A stretch of DNA of 64,000 bases from Cryptomeria japonica (Eukaryota > Streptophyta > Pinopsida > Cupressales > Cupressaceae). The position numbers and the translations under genes were made by a program. Location of the stretch: the NCBI RefSeq assembly GCF_030272615.1, contig NC_081406.1:398796939-398860938 (forward strand). The letters run 5' to 3'. This document shows, piece by piece, positions 1-9,855 of this stretch. Each line of letters begins with the position of its first letter. The first letter of the stretch is position 1. The notes under the pieces were generated by a model. It was given only the letters and a program-made list of their open reading frames with translations, had not been told where the DNA came from and ran no database searches.

Positions 1-581
1 ATATAAAGTAGATTAAGTTTTATATTTATTTGGAATTAAATTTGATAGTTGTAAAATTAAGTTTTGCATTTTTTTTAAATTATTTGACAAATGTAGAAGA
101 ATTTTAATAAGAAGGTCTATTCCTGAAATCTTGGTAGGATTAACCTAGGAGGTTTAAAATAAAGGACCCATGTGTGTCAAGTTGGCCCCCCCCTTTATTT
201 TGGAATTTATTAGGCACCTTTTGATTAAGGGACATTTTACTTAAGGGGTTAATCTAATCAAAGAGTTAGAGTAAATTAATTTTTAGACCCACTATAATTT
301 AAGAACTATAAGATAATTATTGATCATTTAAATTTGGGTTTAATTGTTAGGTTTGAGATTTTAATTATTTATTAATGGAAGATTAGGGATAACTCTTTTG
401 GAGAAATATTAGCTCGCTGATGACTTAGTTAACTTTATCACCAAATTGAATTAATTATCTGATTCACACAAAATATAGTTAAGACCAAACTAGAGTTGCA
501 TTATTTTAATTAAGTCATTATAAGTTTAGTATTTAACAAAAAAAAATTATTCCGTTCGTGCCCAAAAGTTTGGGCATGACA
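1..581 (-). repeat. Partial LTR of a Ty3-like element, cut by window edge
   Basis: Read on the minus strand, an LTR-like end starts at 581 with TGTCATGCCCAAACTTTTGG, a short hairpin (TGCCCAAA pairing with TTTGGGCA). Starts of this kind are familiar from plant Ty3 chromovirus LTRs. To the right, the second ORF of element H is interrupted exactly at this point, which supports a real insertion edge. The rest of the stretch is AT-rich with no convincing ORF. Its other end lies outside the window, so a full element and a solo LTR cannot be told apart. Confidence 0.55.
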
Positions 582-2582
582 AGGATAACTTCATGTTCAT
601 TCTGTAACAAATTTTTTCTCAATATTGCTTCAGTGTCCTTTATAACTTCATCTATCTTTCCAATCATTATCTTATTTACTCTAGTTTTACCCTAGAACTC
701 ATTCTTAGCTAAGTTAATAATTCTAGCTCTCTCCTCCTTAGAAATCACAGAGAATAAATTAACTAATACATATTCTCTTAGTCTCTCATCTTCCTTATTA
801 GTTGTTAGTCTTCTTGCATCCAAAATTTTATACAAACTCTTGGATATCTCTGACATTATTTCAATTAGAGCTTTACTATACACATTAAAGTATTCTATAG
901 TAGCTTCCTCTATTGATATTTTACCATTTGCATCAAAATAGTCATACCATTCTATCAAAGGATTCACATTATCATTACCTTAAAATTTTCCTTGCTTCAT
1001 TACCTCATCAATTCGAGATGATTTTGGTTTCTTACTAGATTTTTCTCCACCAAATGGTTTCTCCTTTGTTACTTTAGAGGCCTTAGTAGCTTTGGCCTTT
1101 ACCTCATTCACCATTTCATCTGACTCGATTTCTCCATCATCGATAATAACAAATCTTACCGTCTTTCTCTTCTCTCCCTTGCTAGATGATTTGACTAATG
1201 ATTTAGATGGTTTTGTAGGACCGAAGGAGGGAGAAAAGCTCCTTGATTTCCTTGGTTTAGGTGTAGATGTTTCTGGTTTGGCCTTCTTAACAATCTTCTC
1301 TTCAGAGAGGATGTTCCTCTCTCTCACCTTTCAGACTGGTTCTTTAGTGATTCCCATGCTCTTTGCAAGAGCCTCAACTTGTTTCCTCACCTTTTTTTGA
1401 ATCATGGGCTTCTTGAATTGTTGATGCAACTTTAACTTTTCTTCACATAGGCGCCAAACCTCTCCTCAGAGGGATCCATTGGCTTTCTCAACAAGTGTTG
1501 TGCATAGATATCCAAATTTTTCTCATCTACTTCATATCCCATTGGCATAATCTAGGATGTTATTGGTTCAATGATTTCTATTAAACACTGATCTATATCA
1601 AGTATGAAACAGATTGTATCCTGATATTTCTCCACTATGGACTTGGGAATCCTTTATCTTTCATGCATTTCCTTTTGGAAATTCTTAAAGTATCCCCATA
1701 GATTAGCATTTCGTACTTTAGAGTCACCAGAGTTATACAAGTACTCCTGGATCTGCACACCTATAGGTTTGTCAAAGACCCACTGTACCTAACCAACTTT
1801 TAGTACTTCATTCATGAAGTAGAAAAATAAACATAGGATTAGAGTTTTCTATTTGAACAGATGTTACTTGTTCTCCTTAATCTTCTTCAAGTTTTCATGA
1901 GATCTCTACAGAGAAACTCACACAAGTCATATTTCTTATTTCCCTTCATCATCTCATATGTAGCCTAGATTTCTGTTCTGAAAACATAATTCTCCCTAGT
2001 AGAGTAGTAAACCTTGTACACAACCACCATTGAGGCAAATTTGATGTCATACTGTAGGATATCATTGATAGTCATTTCTCTTTTATCGAATTTAGACCTG
2101 GTTGCATTTGTAACAATCTCATTCTTTACCACCTTTAATGAGGGAAACTCTCTGGATGAACATAAACCAATAACATCCCTAATAGCATTATTTATAATCT
2201 TGCAAGGCTTTCTGAACCACATGAACTCATCATGCATTCAGATCAACATGCACCAGGTCCATTCGGGTTCATCAAACATTGGAAATCTTACATATTGTGT
2301 GAATCCCTTATTCCCCAAAACCTATAATTCTGGTTTAAACATCAAACTTCCATCAGACAACTAGTTGTTGTAGATATTTAATAGGTTAGAGCTTCCCAAT
2401 TCATCGATAGGGAAATGAGTGTAAACCCTAACATCCTCAATATGCAATACACCATATGGAACTGAAGAAAATGTGTTCTTCGGATCATTTTCCATGGAGA
2501 TAAATGGATGGCTTTTGAAATCAGGTCGGACTCTCTCTGTGATATCAAAAACTAAAGGGGTAGTAGTACCCGATGCAACCAT
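582..2582 (-). pseudogene. Second ORF (unknown protein) of element H, decayed
   Basis: The start codon is at 2582-2580. The N-terminus aligns by eye with the second ORFs of A, D and E: a Phe/Ser-Val/Ile-Pro-x-Gly motif, then a segment with VYTHFPIDELG that matches MYIHCNIEELG of E. Further on come a Lys/Ser/Pro-rich basic stretch (about 1330-990) and a helical segment, EYFNVYSKALIEIMSEI (about 890-840), matching the LHxDxYKKxLxEVxxE segment of the relatives. Many stops and frameshifts break it, and it is truncated at 582 by another insertion. Function is unknown. No protease, RT, integrase or envelope-like membrane segment is visible. It is the most divergent relative on this side of the window, so what it shares with A/D/E marks the conserved positions. 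Confidence 0.6.
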
Positions 2583-3006
2583 TTTGGAAATTTTAAATTT
2601 AAACTGATGGGTTTCACTGATAAATACCTTTATCACCGGATTCAGTTTTTGCTTGAGAAATCTTCTTTCACACTTCGATCGCTAAAAATTTTGTTTGCAG
2701 AGCTCTCTTTTCTTCTTCTCTTCAAAGGAAAAGTGAGAAATGAAGTGATTAGAACACTTTTTATCTTCCGTATACCTAACTTTTCATTATAATAAATACA
2801 CTTTACCCTAATACTTTCAGATACTCTATATCTTCAAGAATTCATTTCTAGATCTTCAAATCTGCTCATACTCTTCCAGAAGTCCTTCAGATAAATTAGT
2901 CATTATTAAATTCAACTTTTGCAACCTAACAGAATCAGACACAGATCTCAAACAAGGGGTTTATAAGATTTCCATGAAACTTTCCCACAAGGTCGAATGC
3001 CTTAGC
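2583..3006 (-). promoter_or_regulatory. gag-ORF2 spacer of H with TATA-like box and AAAGGTATTT motif
   Basis: On the minus strand the spacer holds a TATTTATTATAATG stretch near 2797-2784, a purine-rich leader, and AAAGGTATTT at 2631-2622, 40 bases before the ATG. The same motif order occurs in A, D and E. Promoter activity is inferred, not shown. Confidence 0.4.
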
Positions 3007-3558
3007 TTAGTTACTGGATGAAGTTCCAGCACCAGAATCAAGTGCAGACCCACTCCCTGCATCATTATCGCTCTTCTTAACCCATGTCTTCTTCATTCGA
3101 TCTTTGATTTATTCAACTTTCTCTTTTCCTTTCTAATCTTCCTTCACACTGTTGTTCTTGTCTGCTGGATCCTTCCTATTGACATTTTTTCTTCTGCAGT
3201 ATCTTGAAATGTGATTGGATTTGTTGCAAGCATAGCAAACAACATTTCCTTGCATAGTCCTGGAGTTCATCTAATTTTCCCTTAATTTACATTGATAATT
3301 ATAAGCAACATTTCCAAACCTACCATATGCATAGCATCTAACAGTTCTTCTATTTTGAAAATTGTTCATCACACTTCTACATTCATTTGACTTATGTCCA
3401 TACTTGTTGCATTTGAAACATTGACCAAAGAAAGATAGACCATTATTATTCATCGTACTTTTGCACTGACTAGCCATGTGACCAAATTTATTGCAAACAA
3501 AATAGTTACCATTAAACTTATGAGAATTAGGTTGCCTTACCGAATGCCTTCTTGAATT
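3007..3558 (-). pseudogene. gag C-terminal half of element H with zinc knuckles
   Basis: The minus-strand reading contains four knuckle positions: FVCNKFGHMASQC (first Cys lost), CFKCNKYGHKSNEC (canonical CX2CX4HX4C), CYAYGRFG (degraded), and CYACNKSNHISRYC. It ends in GTSSSN followed by a stop at 3009-3007, matching the SSSN-stop ends of gag in A, D and E. In-frame stops are present. The upstream half lies at 37010-37617 beyond element B. Zinc knuckles in gag bind the element RNA during packaging, a known role of the family. Confidence 0.75.
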
Positions 3559-4161
3559 GTTCTTGTATACATCTAAAAATGGTCTGAAGATAATTAATTA
3601 AATAAGTAATTATTTAATTAATCCCCCTTCCTGATTTAATTGAATTCACTAGCAATTTGACTAAATTCCCCCATTCACCTGCTTATTAATAAATCTAAGG
3701 ATTTATTTAATAGGTTCATTTCAATAGTCCCCTTTGATTAATTAATCTAAATTAATTAATCCTCCCCCCATTTAATTTATTTCTTCTAATCCCCTAATTA
3801 ATTAAAACAAATCAATTTATCAGTTGTTGAAATTTAATTAGCCTTTTCCTATTATTTGAAATTTAAAATTCAAATTACCCACATGCCTCTTAACTTCTAA
3901 CCACCTAGCCTAACCTCCTTATCCTAACCTCCTATGGGGTGGATATTATCCCCTTGAGACACATGGAACTTATGCCACATGTCTCCTCCCTTGGACACTT
4001 GCCCTCTTATGAGAAAGGCTCCTTGATACTTGTTACCACAAAGATGACAAGTGTCTCTCCCTCCAAATTCTTCTCCAACCTCCTCCAATTTGACCATTGA
4101 TATCTTCAGACTCAATCTTGACCATTGATTCTTGTCACGTCACCCTTGGCCTTGGAAATCC

Positions 4162-4169
4162 TATAAATA
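4162..4169 (+). promoter_or_regulatory. TATA box in the LTR of B
   Basis: The sequence is TATAAATA, following CTTGGAAATCC. The same box is at 34958-34965 in the 3' LTR and on the minus strand near 45263 in the solo LTR. Its position in the second half of the LTR fits a U3 promoter. Confidence 0.6.
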
Positions 4170-4185
4170 TCCCCCATTTTGGAGC

Positions 4186-4352
4186 ACAAAAGATCACATC
4201 TCATATCATTTTAGGCATTGTTATTATAGGAAAATCCCATCTCATATCATTTATGCATTGTTATTATAGGTAGATCATATCCCATCTCATATCATTTTAA
4301 GCATTGTTATTATAGGCACATCCCATCTCATCTCATTTAAGCATTGTTATCA
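4186..4352 (+). repeat. Tandem ~43-bp repeats in the B LTR, four copies
   Basis: The unit is CATCTCATATCATTTTAGGC followed by ATTGTTATTATAGG. Four units are seen here; the 3' LTR holds five (about 34986-35192). The repeats lie just downstream of the TATA box, so probably in the transcribed R/U5 part. Confidence 0.8.
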
Positions 4353-4751
4353 TGTATTTCATCTTACATCTAGCTTAATTTGATCATATTCTAGAATAAT
4401 TGTTGAATCATATAGCAAGATCAATCTCTCATATAGCTTAATTTAATCATAATTTAGCATAATCAGACATATCATTAGCATAATTATCTTTTTGATCAAT
4501 CTAGCATAATCATGCATTCATCTAGCTTGCACATCATATCATTTTAAATCCTCCATCTAGGTGTAGTCAAGTCACTGGGATTGCTCATTCAAATCTAAGA
4601 GAAAATCCATACCCGCGTGTCTTAGGAGGTGATAGGTTGCTTTGTCATGGTTTATCTTTCATTTGATTTCAATTTGCTAACCATGTTTGTAATGATCTAT
4701 TGAGTGTTTTTGTTACAACTGCAGGTATCCTATTTCACACACATGACATTT

Positions 4752-4768
4752 TGGCACCCACCGTGGGG
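4752..4768 (+). other. Primer binding site of element B
   Basis: TGGCACCCACCGTGGGG begins three bases after the 5' LTR. It resembles the primer sites I know from Tat-lineage Ty3 elements. The exact tRNA was not checked. Confidence 0.7.
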
Positions 4769-6239
4769 TAGGAAATCTAATTTTTTGGCCTCTTTCATCA
4801 TTAGATCTCAGGGGTTTCTGGCTAGGCCTATTTTAGAATCTCATACGAGTTTCTTTGTGCACTCGTACGGGTATGTGGGAATACTCATACTAGAAGGTGA
4901 GAATACTCATACGAGTTTCTTCTTCTGTGTTTTCAAAATAGTGTGCATTTTAAGGGTTTGTATGCTTCAATTTTTCTATTACTAATTCTAACCCTTGCTT
5001 GATTTTGAGTTTTCTAGTAGCCTAATTGGTTTTTGTAGGACGATTGTTGAAGATTACGCTTGCCAAAGAAATTCAATTCATCAAAGCAACATGATTTACT
5101 AATGCATTTGTTTTGCAGGTTGCCTAAGAGAAATCAACCAAACTTTGTGTCTTCTTAAAGTTTTCTAAGCACACTTAATTTGCTATTGGTTAATGAATAA
5201 TCTTATTTTTTATGCCTGAGAAGTCATCTAAAAGGTAGGAGCGCTCTTGTCCACTTGGACAATCAAAAATCCTGACCCTTGAAGCACTTCTATGTTTGAG
5301 ATTTGAATACCTTTAGCAGGCCTGTCATAGTGGGAAAAAGTAATCACCTTGTGAGAATGACCCAAGTGAGTACAACTAGACCTAAGTTTTCCGACTCACT
5401 CTAAAAAATAGGCCTCTCAGGATTAAAGTCTCGGAGGATGGGATTATTTGAGTTTTCTCTTTTGAGATCTCTCATATCAAACATTTAGTAGGGCCTTGTG
5501 GTCTCAATCATGCTTGCATGAATACTTGTTATTTTGGTACCTTGTTGGGCTATAGGCCTCAATCGCGCTTGTGCAAATATAAGGGGTAATTCCAAACATA
5601 AATCCTTACTACGAACCCTAAGATAGAAGCTACCCAATTCACCTCCCAAAGGGGAATAATCTTTGTGCAATAGAGATAGTAACTCTCCCAAGACACTTGC
5701 CATATCGTGCCCCCATTAGCATTTGGAGTCGGATAATACGGTGTTGAGAATCCATTGTGTGAGACTCAGTGACCATATTCTAATTATCTATTGGGTGTGT
5801 ACCTAAGTTTGCAAGCAAAGGTTATCTCTCTCAACCAACTTCCTTAGGATTTAGCATGTTGTGCTTGAGGTCACTTATCATATCACATGTTTGCTATGTT
5901 TTCATACCTAAAACAGAAACTCAGACATCTAAAACTAGAAAACAAAATAAAAAAATCAAACATAATTGATAAAAAATTTGTCAAAGTCAAAATTTTGTCT
6001 CTGCTCTGTCCTTAGTCATACAAGTTTTCTAATTTGTCGTATGAGAAAGCTAGTTTATCATCCTGTTTAGTGTTAATTATCATACGAGTCAGATCAGTAG
6101 AAGATTTTGTGTTATTAGTTGTCATTTGGTTCTTTGTAAATTGTAGTACAAGATTCCTAGTTTATCATATAGGTCTATATGAATTGTCATTTGGTTCTTT
6201 GAAAATTGTCGTACGGGATTCCTAGTTTATCGTATGGGT
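4769..6239 (+). other. 5' leader of element B, no convincing gene
   Basis: This stretch has no ORF related to gag. It carries scattered CATACGAGT/CGTACGGG motifs (4840-4920 and 6015-6235). Around 5355 a block reading ATGACCCAAGTG is shared with the leader of element C near 14915. The right end holds a 65-bp tandem duplication into which element A inserted. Confidence 0.6.
6121..6239 (+). repeat. 65-bp tandem duplication split by element A
   Basis: Unit 1 (6121-6185) runs from GTCATTTGGTTC to TATATGAATT. Unit 2 starts at 6186 and breaks at 6239, and its last 11 bases resume at 27108 after element A. The intact first unit confirms the empty-site sequence and the TGGGT target duplication. Confidence 0.8.
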
Positions 6240-7037
6240 TGTTGGAAAATGCACACTCCAATAAGATATTGTAGGTGATTCAAGGTTTTGTCATTGATGG
6301 CAACCTTACAATCCTATGACACCAACAAGACAATTTACTGGCACCGGCAAAGATAGACTCTACACCGGCATAGAGACCACCGATAGTAAAAGGAAGCATA
6401 CCGGCATAGAAGACGATAAGAATTTTGTTTGTAATATATTTTGTTAATTATTATAAAATTATTGTAAGCTGACTTGGCAAGTTGTAAAATGACTCATATA
6501 TATAAGAGATCATTGTAGAAAATTTTGTAGTAGATGGAAGAAAATAAATAGGCGAAATAAGGCAGACCTATTATGTGAATTATAGGTTAAGGGTTTATGT
6601 ATGAAGCAGAGCTATAAACCGGTACTAGATCTGGAATAGTAGATGATATTTTGAAGCAGTACAAGACATTGGATTTATATAATCCATTTTGTAAGTCAGT
6701 GAGACTTCCCATTTTGTAATTGAGCAGCGAGCTCTAGGCACTTGGCCTTCCTGCATGTGCAGGCCCCTCTTGTAGCAGCAATATTCTCTTATTGGCCAGT
6801 AAGTGAATATTGTGGGTCACAAATCCCACCGAGGTTTTTCCCACACCAGGTTTCCTCGTTAAACTACTGTGTTATGGTGTGTTTTTCATGTGGTTGTTGT
6901 TATCTCTGTTTATTGCATTATTTCTTGTTTACCGGTATACAGTACTGATATGCTTTACATGTTTTAAGTTAAGAAAATCTTATAACTGGTTAGATACTGA
7001 TTCACCCCCCCTCTCAGTATCTGTGGGAATCCTAACA
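6240..7037 (+). repeat. 5' LTR of element A
   Basis: Starts TGTTGG and ends CCTAACA. It contains TTGTCATTGATGGCAACC near its start, several ACCGGC motifs, a TATA box, and the superfamily end modules ACACCAGGTTTCCTCG and GATTCACCCCCC (6999-7010). Confidence 0.93.
6497..6505 (+). promoter_or_regulatory. TATA box in LTR of A
   Basis: TATATATAA follows GACTCA. The same box is in the 3' LTR at 26561, and TATATAA occupies the same place in E at 48904. Confidence 0.55.
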
Positions 7038-7039
7038 AT

Positions 7040-7051
7040 TGGTATCAGAGC
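7040..7051 (+). other. Primer binding site (initiator Met tRNA type) of A
   Basis: TGGTATCAGAGC begins two bases after the LTR. This is the complement of the 3' end of plant initiator Met tRNA, the usual primer of Copia elements. E has the same site; D and H have TGGTATCAAAG. Confidence 0.85.
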
Positions 7052-7081
7052 TTGGTCCTCTATTTTTAGAAGCCTAACAGC

Positions 7082-7707
7082 TTGAGGAAGATCTTGACAC
7101 CAGTAGAGATGGAAACTTGATGAAGCAATTAGAAGCAGCTCTCTGAGACTATGATGCAGAAAAGTTTTAAAAATATCAAACTTGAAGATGATCTAAAAGA
7201 TGCACATGATATTATTCAAGCACTTCAAGAAAATCTTACCATTGCAAGGAACAAGAGAAGAGAACTTTGTGAAAAGATGCAAAATGAGAATAATGAAAAG
7301 GAAACTCTTAGTGATCTGATGAATAAGTTGAAACAAGAAAACATGACAACAAAGAATGAGGCGCAGGATATGACTATGAGATTTTCTAAAGAAATTGAGG
7401 AAGATCTTGACACCAGTAGAGATGGAAACTTGATGATGCAATTAGAAGCATCTCTCTTAGACTATGATGCAGAAAAGTTTTAAAAATATCAAACTTGAAG
7501 ATGATCTAAAAGCTACACAGGATATTATTCAAGCACTTCAAGAAAATCTTACCATTGCAAGGAACAAGAGAAGAGAAATTTGTGAAAAGATGCAAAATGA
7601 GAATGATGAAAAGGAAACTCTTAGTGATCTGATGAATAAGATGAAACAAGAAAACATGACAACAAAGAATGAGATGTAGGATATGACTGTGAGATTTTCT
7701 AAAGAAA
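7082..7707 (+). repeat. 313-bp tandem duplication inside gag of A
   Basis: The segment beginning TTGAGGAAGATCTTGACACC occurs at 7082 and again at 7395, offset 313 bases. The junction AAATTGAGG/AAATTGAAG shows short homology. Since 313 is not a multiple of three, the duplication itself shifts the frame. D and E have a single copy. Confidence 0.85.
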
Positions 7708-9550
7708 TTGAAGATAGAAAGAAGAATGAAGAAGATTTGACTAGAAGACTGAATGATGTTGCAAATGAAAACACAAGAGTTAGTTATGAAAATGATATGT
7801 TGAAGATAGATCTGATGCATGCACAAAATGACTCAAATGAACTCATGAGACAAAAAGGTATCTTGGAAGGAGAACCGGCTGCTACAAATCAGCACAAAGA
7901 AAAATTCAAGAAAAGCTCAGAAGAACTTGGTGACTTGTTGAAGAATTAGAAACCTAATGGTGACACGAATGGTCTTGGCTTTGAAGCTAGTGAAAGCTCT
8001 GGTACTGGGTGAACTCACAATACTGGTTCCCACTTTTTGACCAACTTTGACACTTATATGAATATTTTGAAAAAAATCTTCACTTTCCGACACCTATAAC
8101 TTTTAAACCGTTAAGAATTTGAAGATGATATAAACTAGTGATTTTTAACATCTTGTTTGTAGATTCTAAATATATTTTTTTCAAAAATGTTTGAATAAAA
8201 TTTTATTGATTTTTTCATCTCCCTCAAAAAGTAGTTTTTTACAGCAAACAACATTTTTTAAGAGTGATGTGTATCCCGAAACATGTAATTTTTTTTTCTA
8301 TAAATGATAAAAACTTAATTCTTTTGAATTTTGGTTTGTAACATCAATACCCAGGGCATGCAATTGGTTTGATAGTGATATGTTGAATATTTTTCATTTT
8401 ATTAAGTTTTGAAGTTTGACTAATTATAATTTAGATATAGGTGTACGTGTGAACACATAACTTGTTCTATATATATCAAAATTCAATTTTCTTTCTTTTA
8501 TTAGAAAGAAAACATCAATACCTAGTGCATAGATATTTTTCAGAATTCTTTTGAATTAGTTTACTATTTTTCCCAATGCATTGAACAAAGAAGTTCATGT
8601 TCGATGAAAAACCTACATTCATAAGAAATAAAATAAAAATATATTGATGAAATTAAATATATTAATTGTTATACTATTTGGAAATCTTATAACAAGAACT
8701 AAATACTTTAAAAAAAAAACTTTTAAATGAATTAATTTGACCCCCAAAAAGCTAAATTGGTTTTTTATCAGCATTTGATAGATGCAAAGGAGACTCCATT
8801 GCAAGTATGATTTAGAAGTAGAGAGGTTCTATCCAAGAAATTTTGATCTAAGAGCCTTTGATTTAACTCTATTCAATTAATTACTTAAAATGGGACCTCT
8901 TAAAGCTTAAATCGTTATAGTTTTTAAAAAAAGTATGATTTCAACAAAAATCAGGACGTACCAAAAAGTGGGAACCAGTTTTGTGAGTTCACCCTACTGC
9001 AAACACACAAGATCAAGGAAAACCGGTAAGACAACCTACTGCTTATAAATTTAATGGCAAATGCTTTAACTGTAACAAGTATGGTCATAGAGAAAATCAA
9101 TGTAGATCTAGAAATTATCAGAATACGAATACACCCACTGGTCAATGTTCAAAATGCAACAAAGTTGGTCATAATTCAGAGAATTGCAGAATGAATGTAA
9201 GATGTTATGTTTGTGGAAGATTTGGAAACTTATTTAATCAATGCAGAACACAAACCGACATAGGTTATGGAAAAGATATTCAAAAAAATAATGTGACTTG
9301 TTATGCCTGCAACAAGATTGGACATATTGCTAAATTTTGTAGAAGCAAGTCCTCACTAGTAAATAATAAAGGTCCTAGTTTGAAAGGTAAAGAAAAAGTT
9401 CAAGAAGTAAAGCAGAAATTCTCCAAACAATGGATCAGGAAATCAAATCTAAATGGTGATAGGAACACTCCTCTACTAGCAGAACAGAGTAACACTCCAT
9501 CGGCAGAAGAGAGTAACACTCCACCGGCAGGAGACTCTTCATCTAACTGA
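7109..9550 (+). pseudogene. gag of element A: coiled coil and four zinc knuckles, broken
   Basis: The ATG at 7109 is homologous to the gag start of E at 49508; the next codons have lost one base. A long Glu/Lys/Asn-rich coiled coil follows (LEDDLKxAxDIIQALQ, DRKKNEEDLTRRLND). It carries the 313-bp duplication, a stop at 7677 and the inserted transposon at 8007-8994. After the insert the frame is open from 8999 to 9550 with four knuckles: CFNCNKYGHRENQC (9062-9103), CSKCNKVGHNSENC (9146-9187), CYVCGRFGNLFNQC (9203-9244, His to Asn) and CYACNKIGHIAKFC (9299-9340). The tail has short repeats of a Ser-Asn-Thr-Pro unit and ends SSSN-stop. Gag packages element RNA into particles. Four knuckles is more than the one or two usual in plant gag. 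Confidence 0.85.
8007..8994. mobile_element. Non-autonomous DNA transposon with 33-bp terminal inverted repeats
   Basis: The ends are near-perfect inverted repeats beginning GGGTGAACTCACAA, with one mismatch in about 33 bases. A 4-bp duplication, TACT, flanks it (8003-8006 and 8995-8998). The uninterrupted gag of E at 50090 reads GGTACTGCAAATAC, which is the empty site. The element is 988 bp, AT-rich, with no transposase-like ORF. A 4-bp duplication does not fit hAT (8), Mutator (about 9), CACTA or PIF (3) or Tc1 (TA). Sola-type elements make 4-bp duplications, but the family is not settled. Confidence 0.9.
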
Positions 9551-9855
9551 AGAAAATTCCCTTGAGGGTTTGGCAATCAAATGTGAAACATGCTATTATT
9601 CCCTCGGTTGATGGTGAGAAGTTGAAATTACTTCTATATTGGCAGATAAGTTAAGTCATTACTTAACTGGAAAGAATTAAATGTGGTGGTTGGCAAAATT
9701 AACATTATAAATCAAGTGTTTTGGCTCCAATTTTATTTCACCGAGAATTCAAACCTTCGAGAGTGCGAAAATTCCAGAGCAAAGGCATTCCATGCAAAGA
9801 AGTGAAGCAATTCAACAAACAATCATTCCTAAGGCAGATAAAGGTATTTATAATC
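9551..9855 (+). promoter_or_regulatory. gag-ORF2 spacer of A with internal promoter-like structure
   Basis: TATAAAT is at 9706-9712, 150 bases before the ORF2 ATG. Next comes a leader with GAGAGTGCGAAAATTCC and AGGCATTC, then AAAGGTATTT at 9840-9849 just before the ATG at 9856. D and E show the same elements at the same distances. Transcription from here is inferred. Confidence 0.5.

Larger units (their letters stand above)
3564..4748 (+). repeat. 5' LTR of element B
   Basis: The LTR starts TGTATACATC and ends TGACA, 1185 bp. It matches the 3' LTR at 34361 nearly base for base. It contains a TATA box at 4162-4169 and a run of ~43-bp direct repeats after it. A solo copy of the same family is at 44847-45854 on the minus strand. 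Confidence 0.93.

Noticed and set aside
3924-4115. Minus-strand reading in the B LTR with a Cys-x-x-Cys pair (also at 34720-34911)
   Set aside because: It appears twice only because the LTRs are copies; it spans the promoter region and no third copy keeps it open.
7040-7051. Possible tRNA gene at the TGGTATCAGAGC site
   Set aside because: Only the acceptor-end complement is present, in the position of a primer binding site; no cloverleaf surrounds it.
7193-7826. Minus-strand readings opposite gag of A (and similar ones opposite gag of E at 49624-49860)
   Set aside because: They are antisense shadows of the Glu/Lys/Asn-rich coiled coil, which gives Phe/Ser/Leu-rich antisense text.
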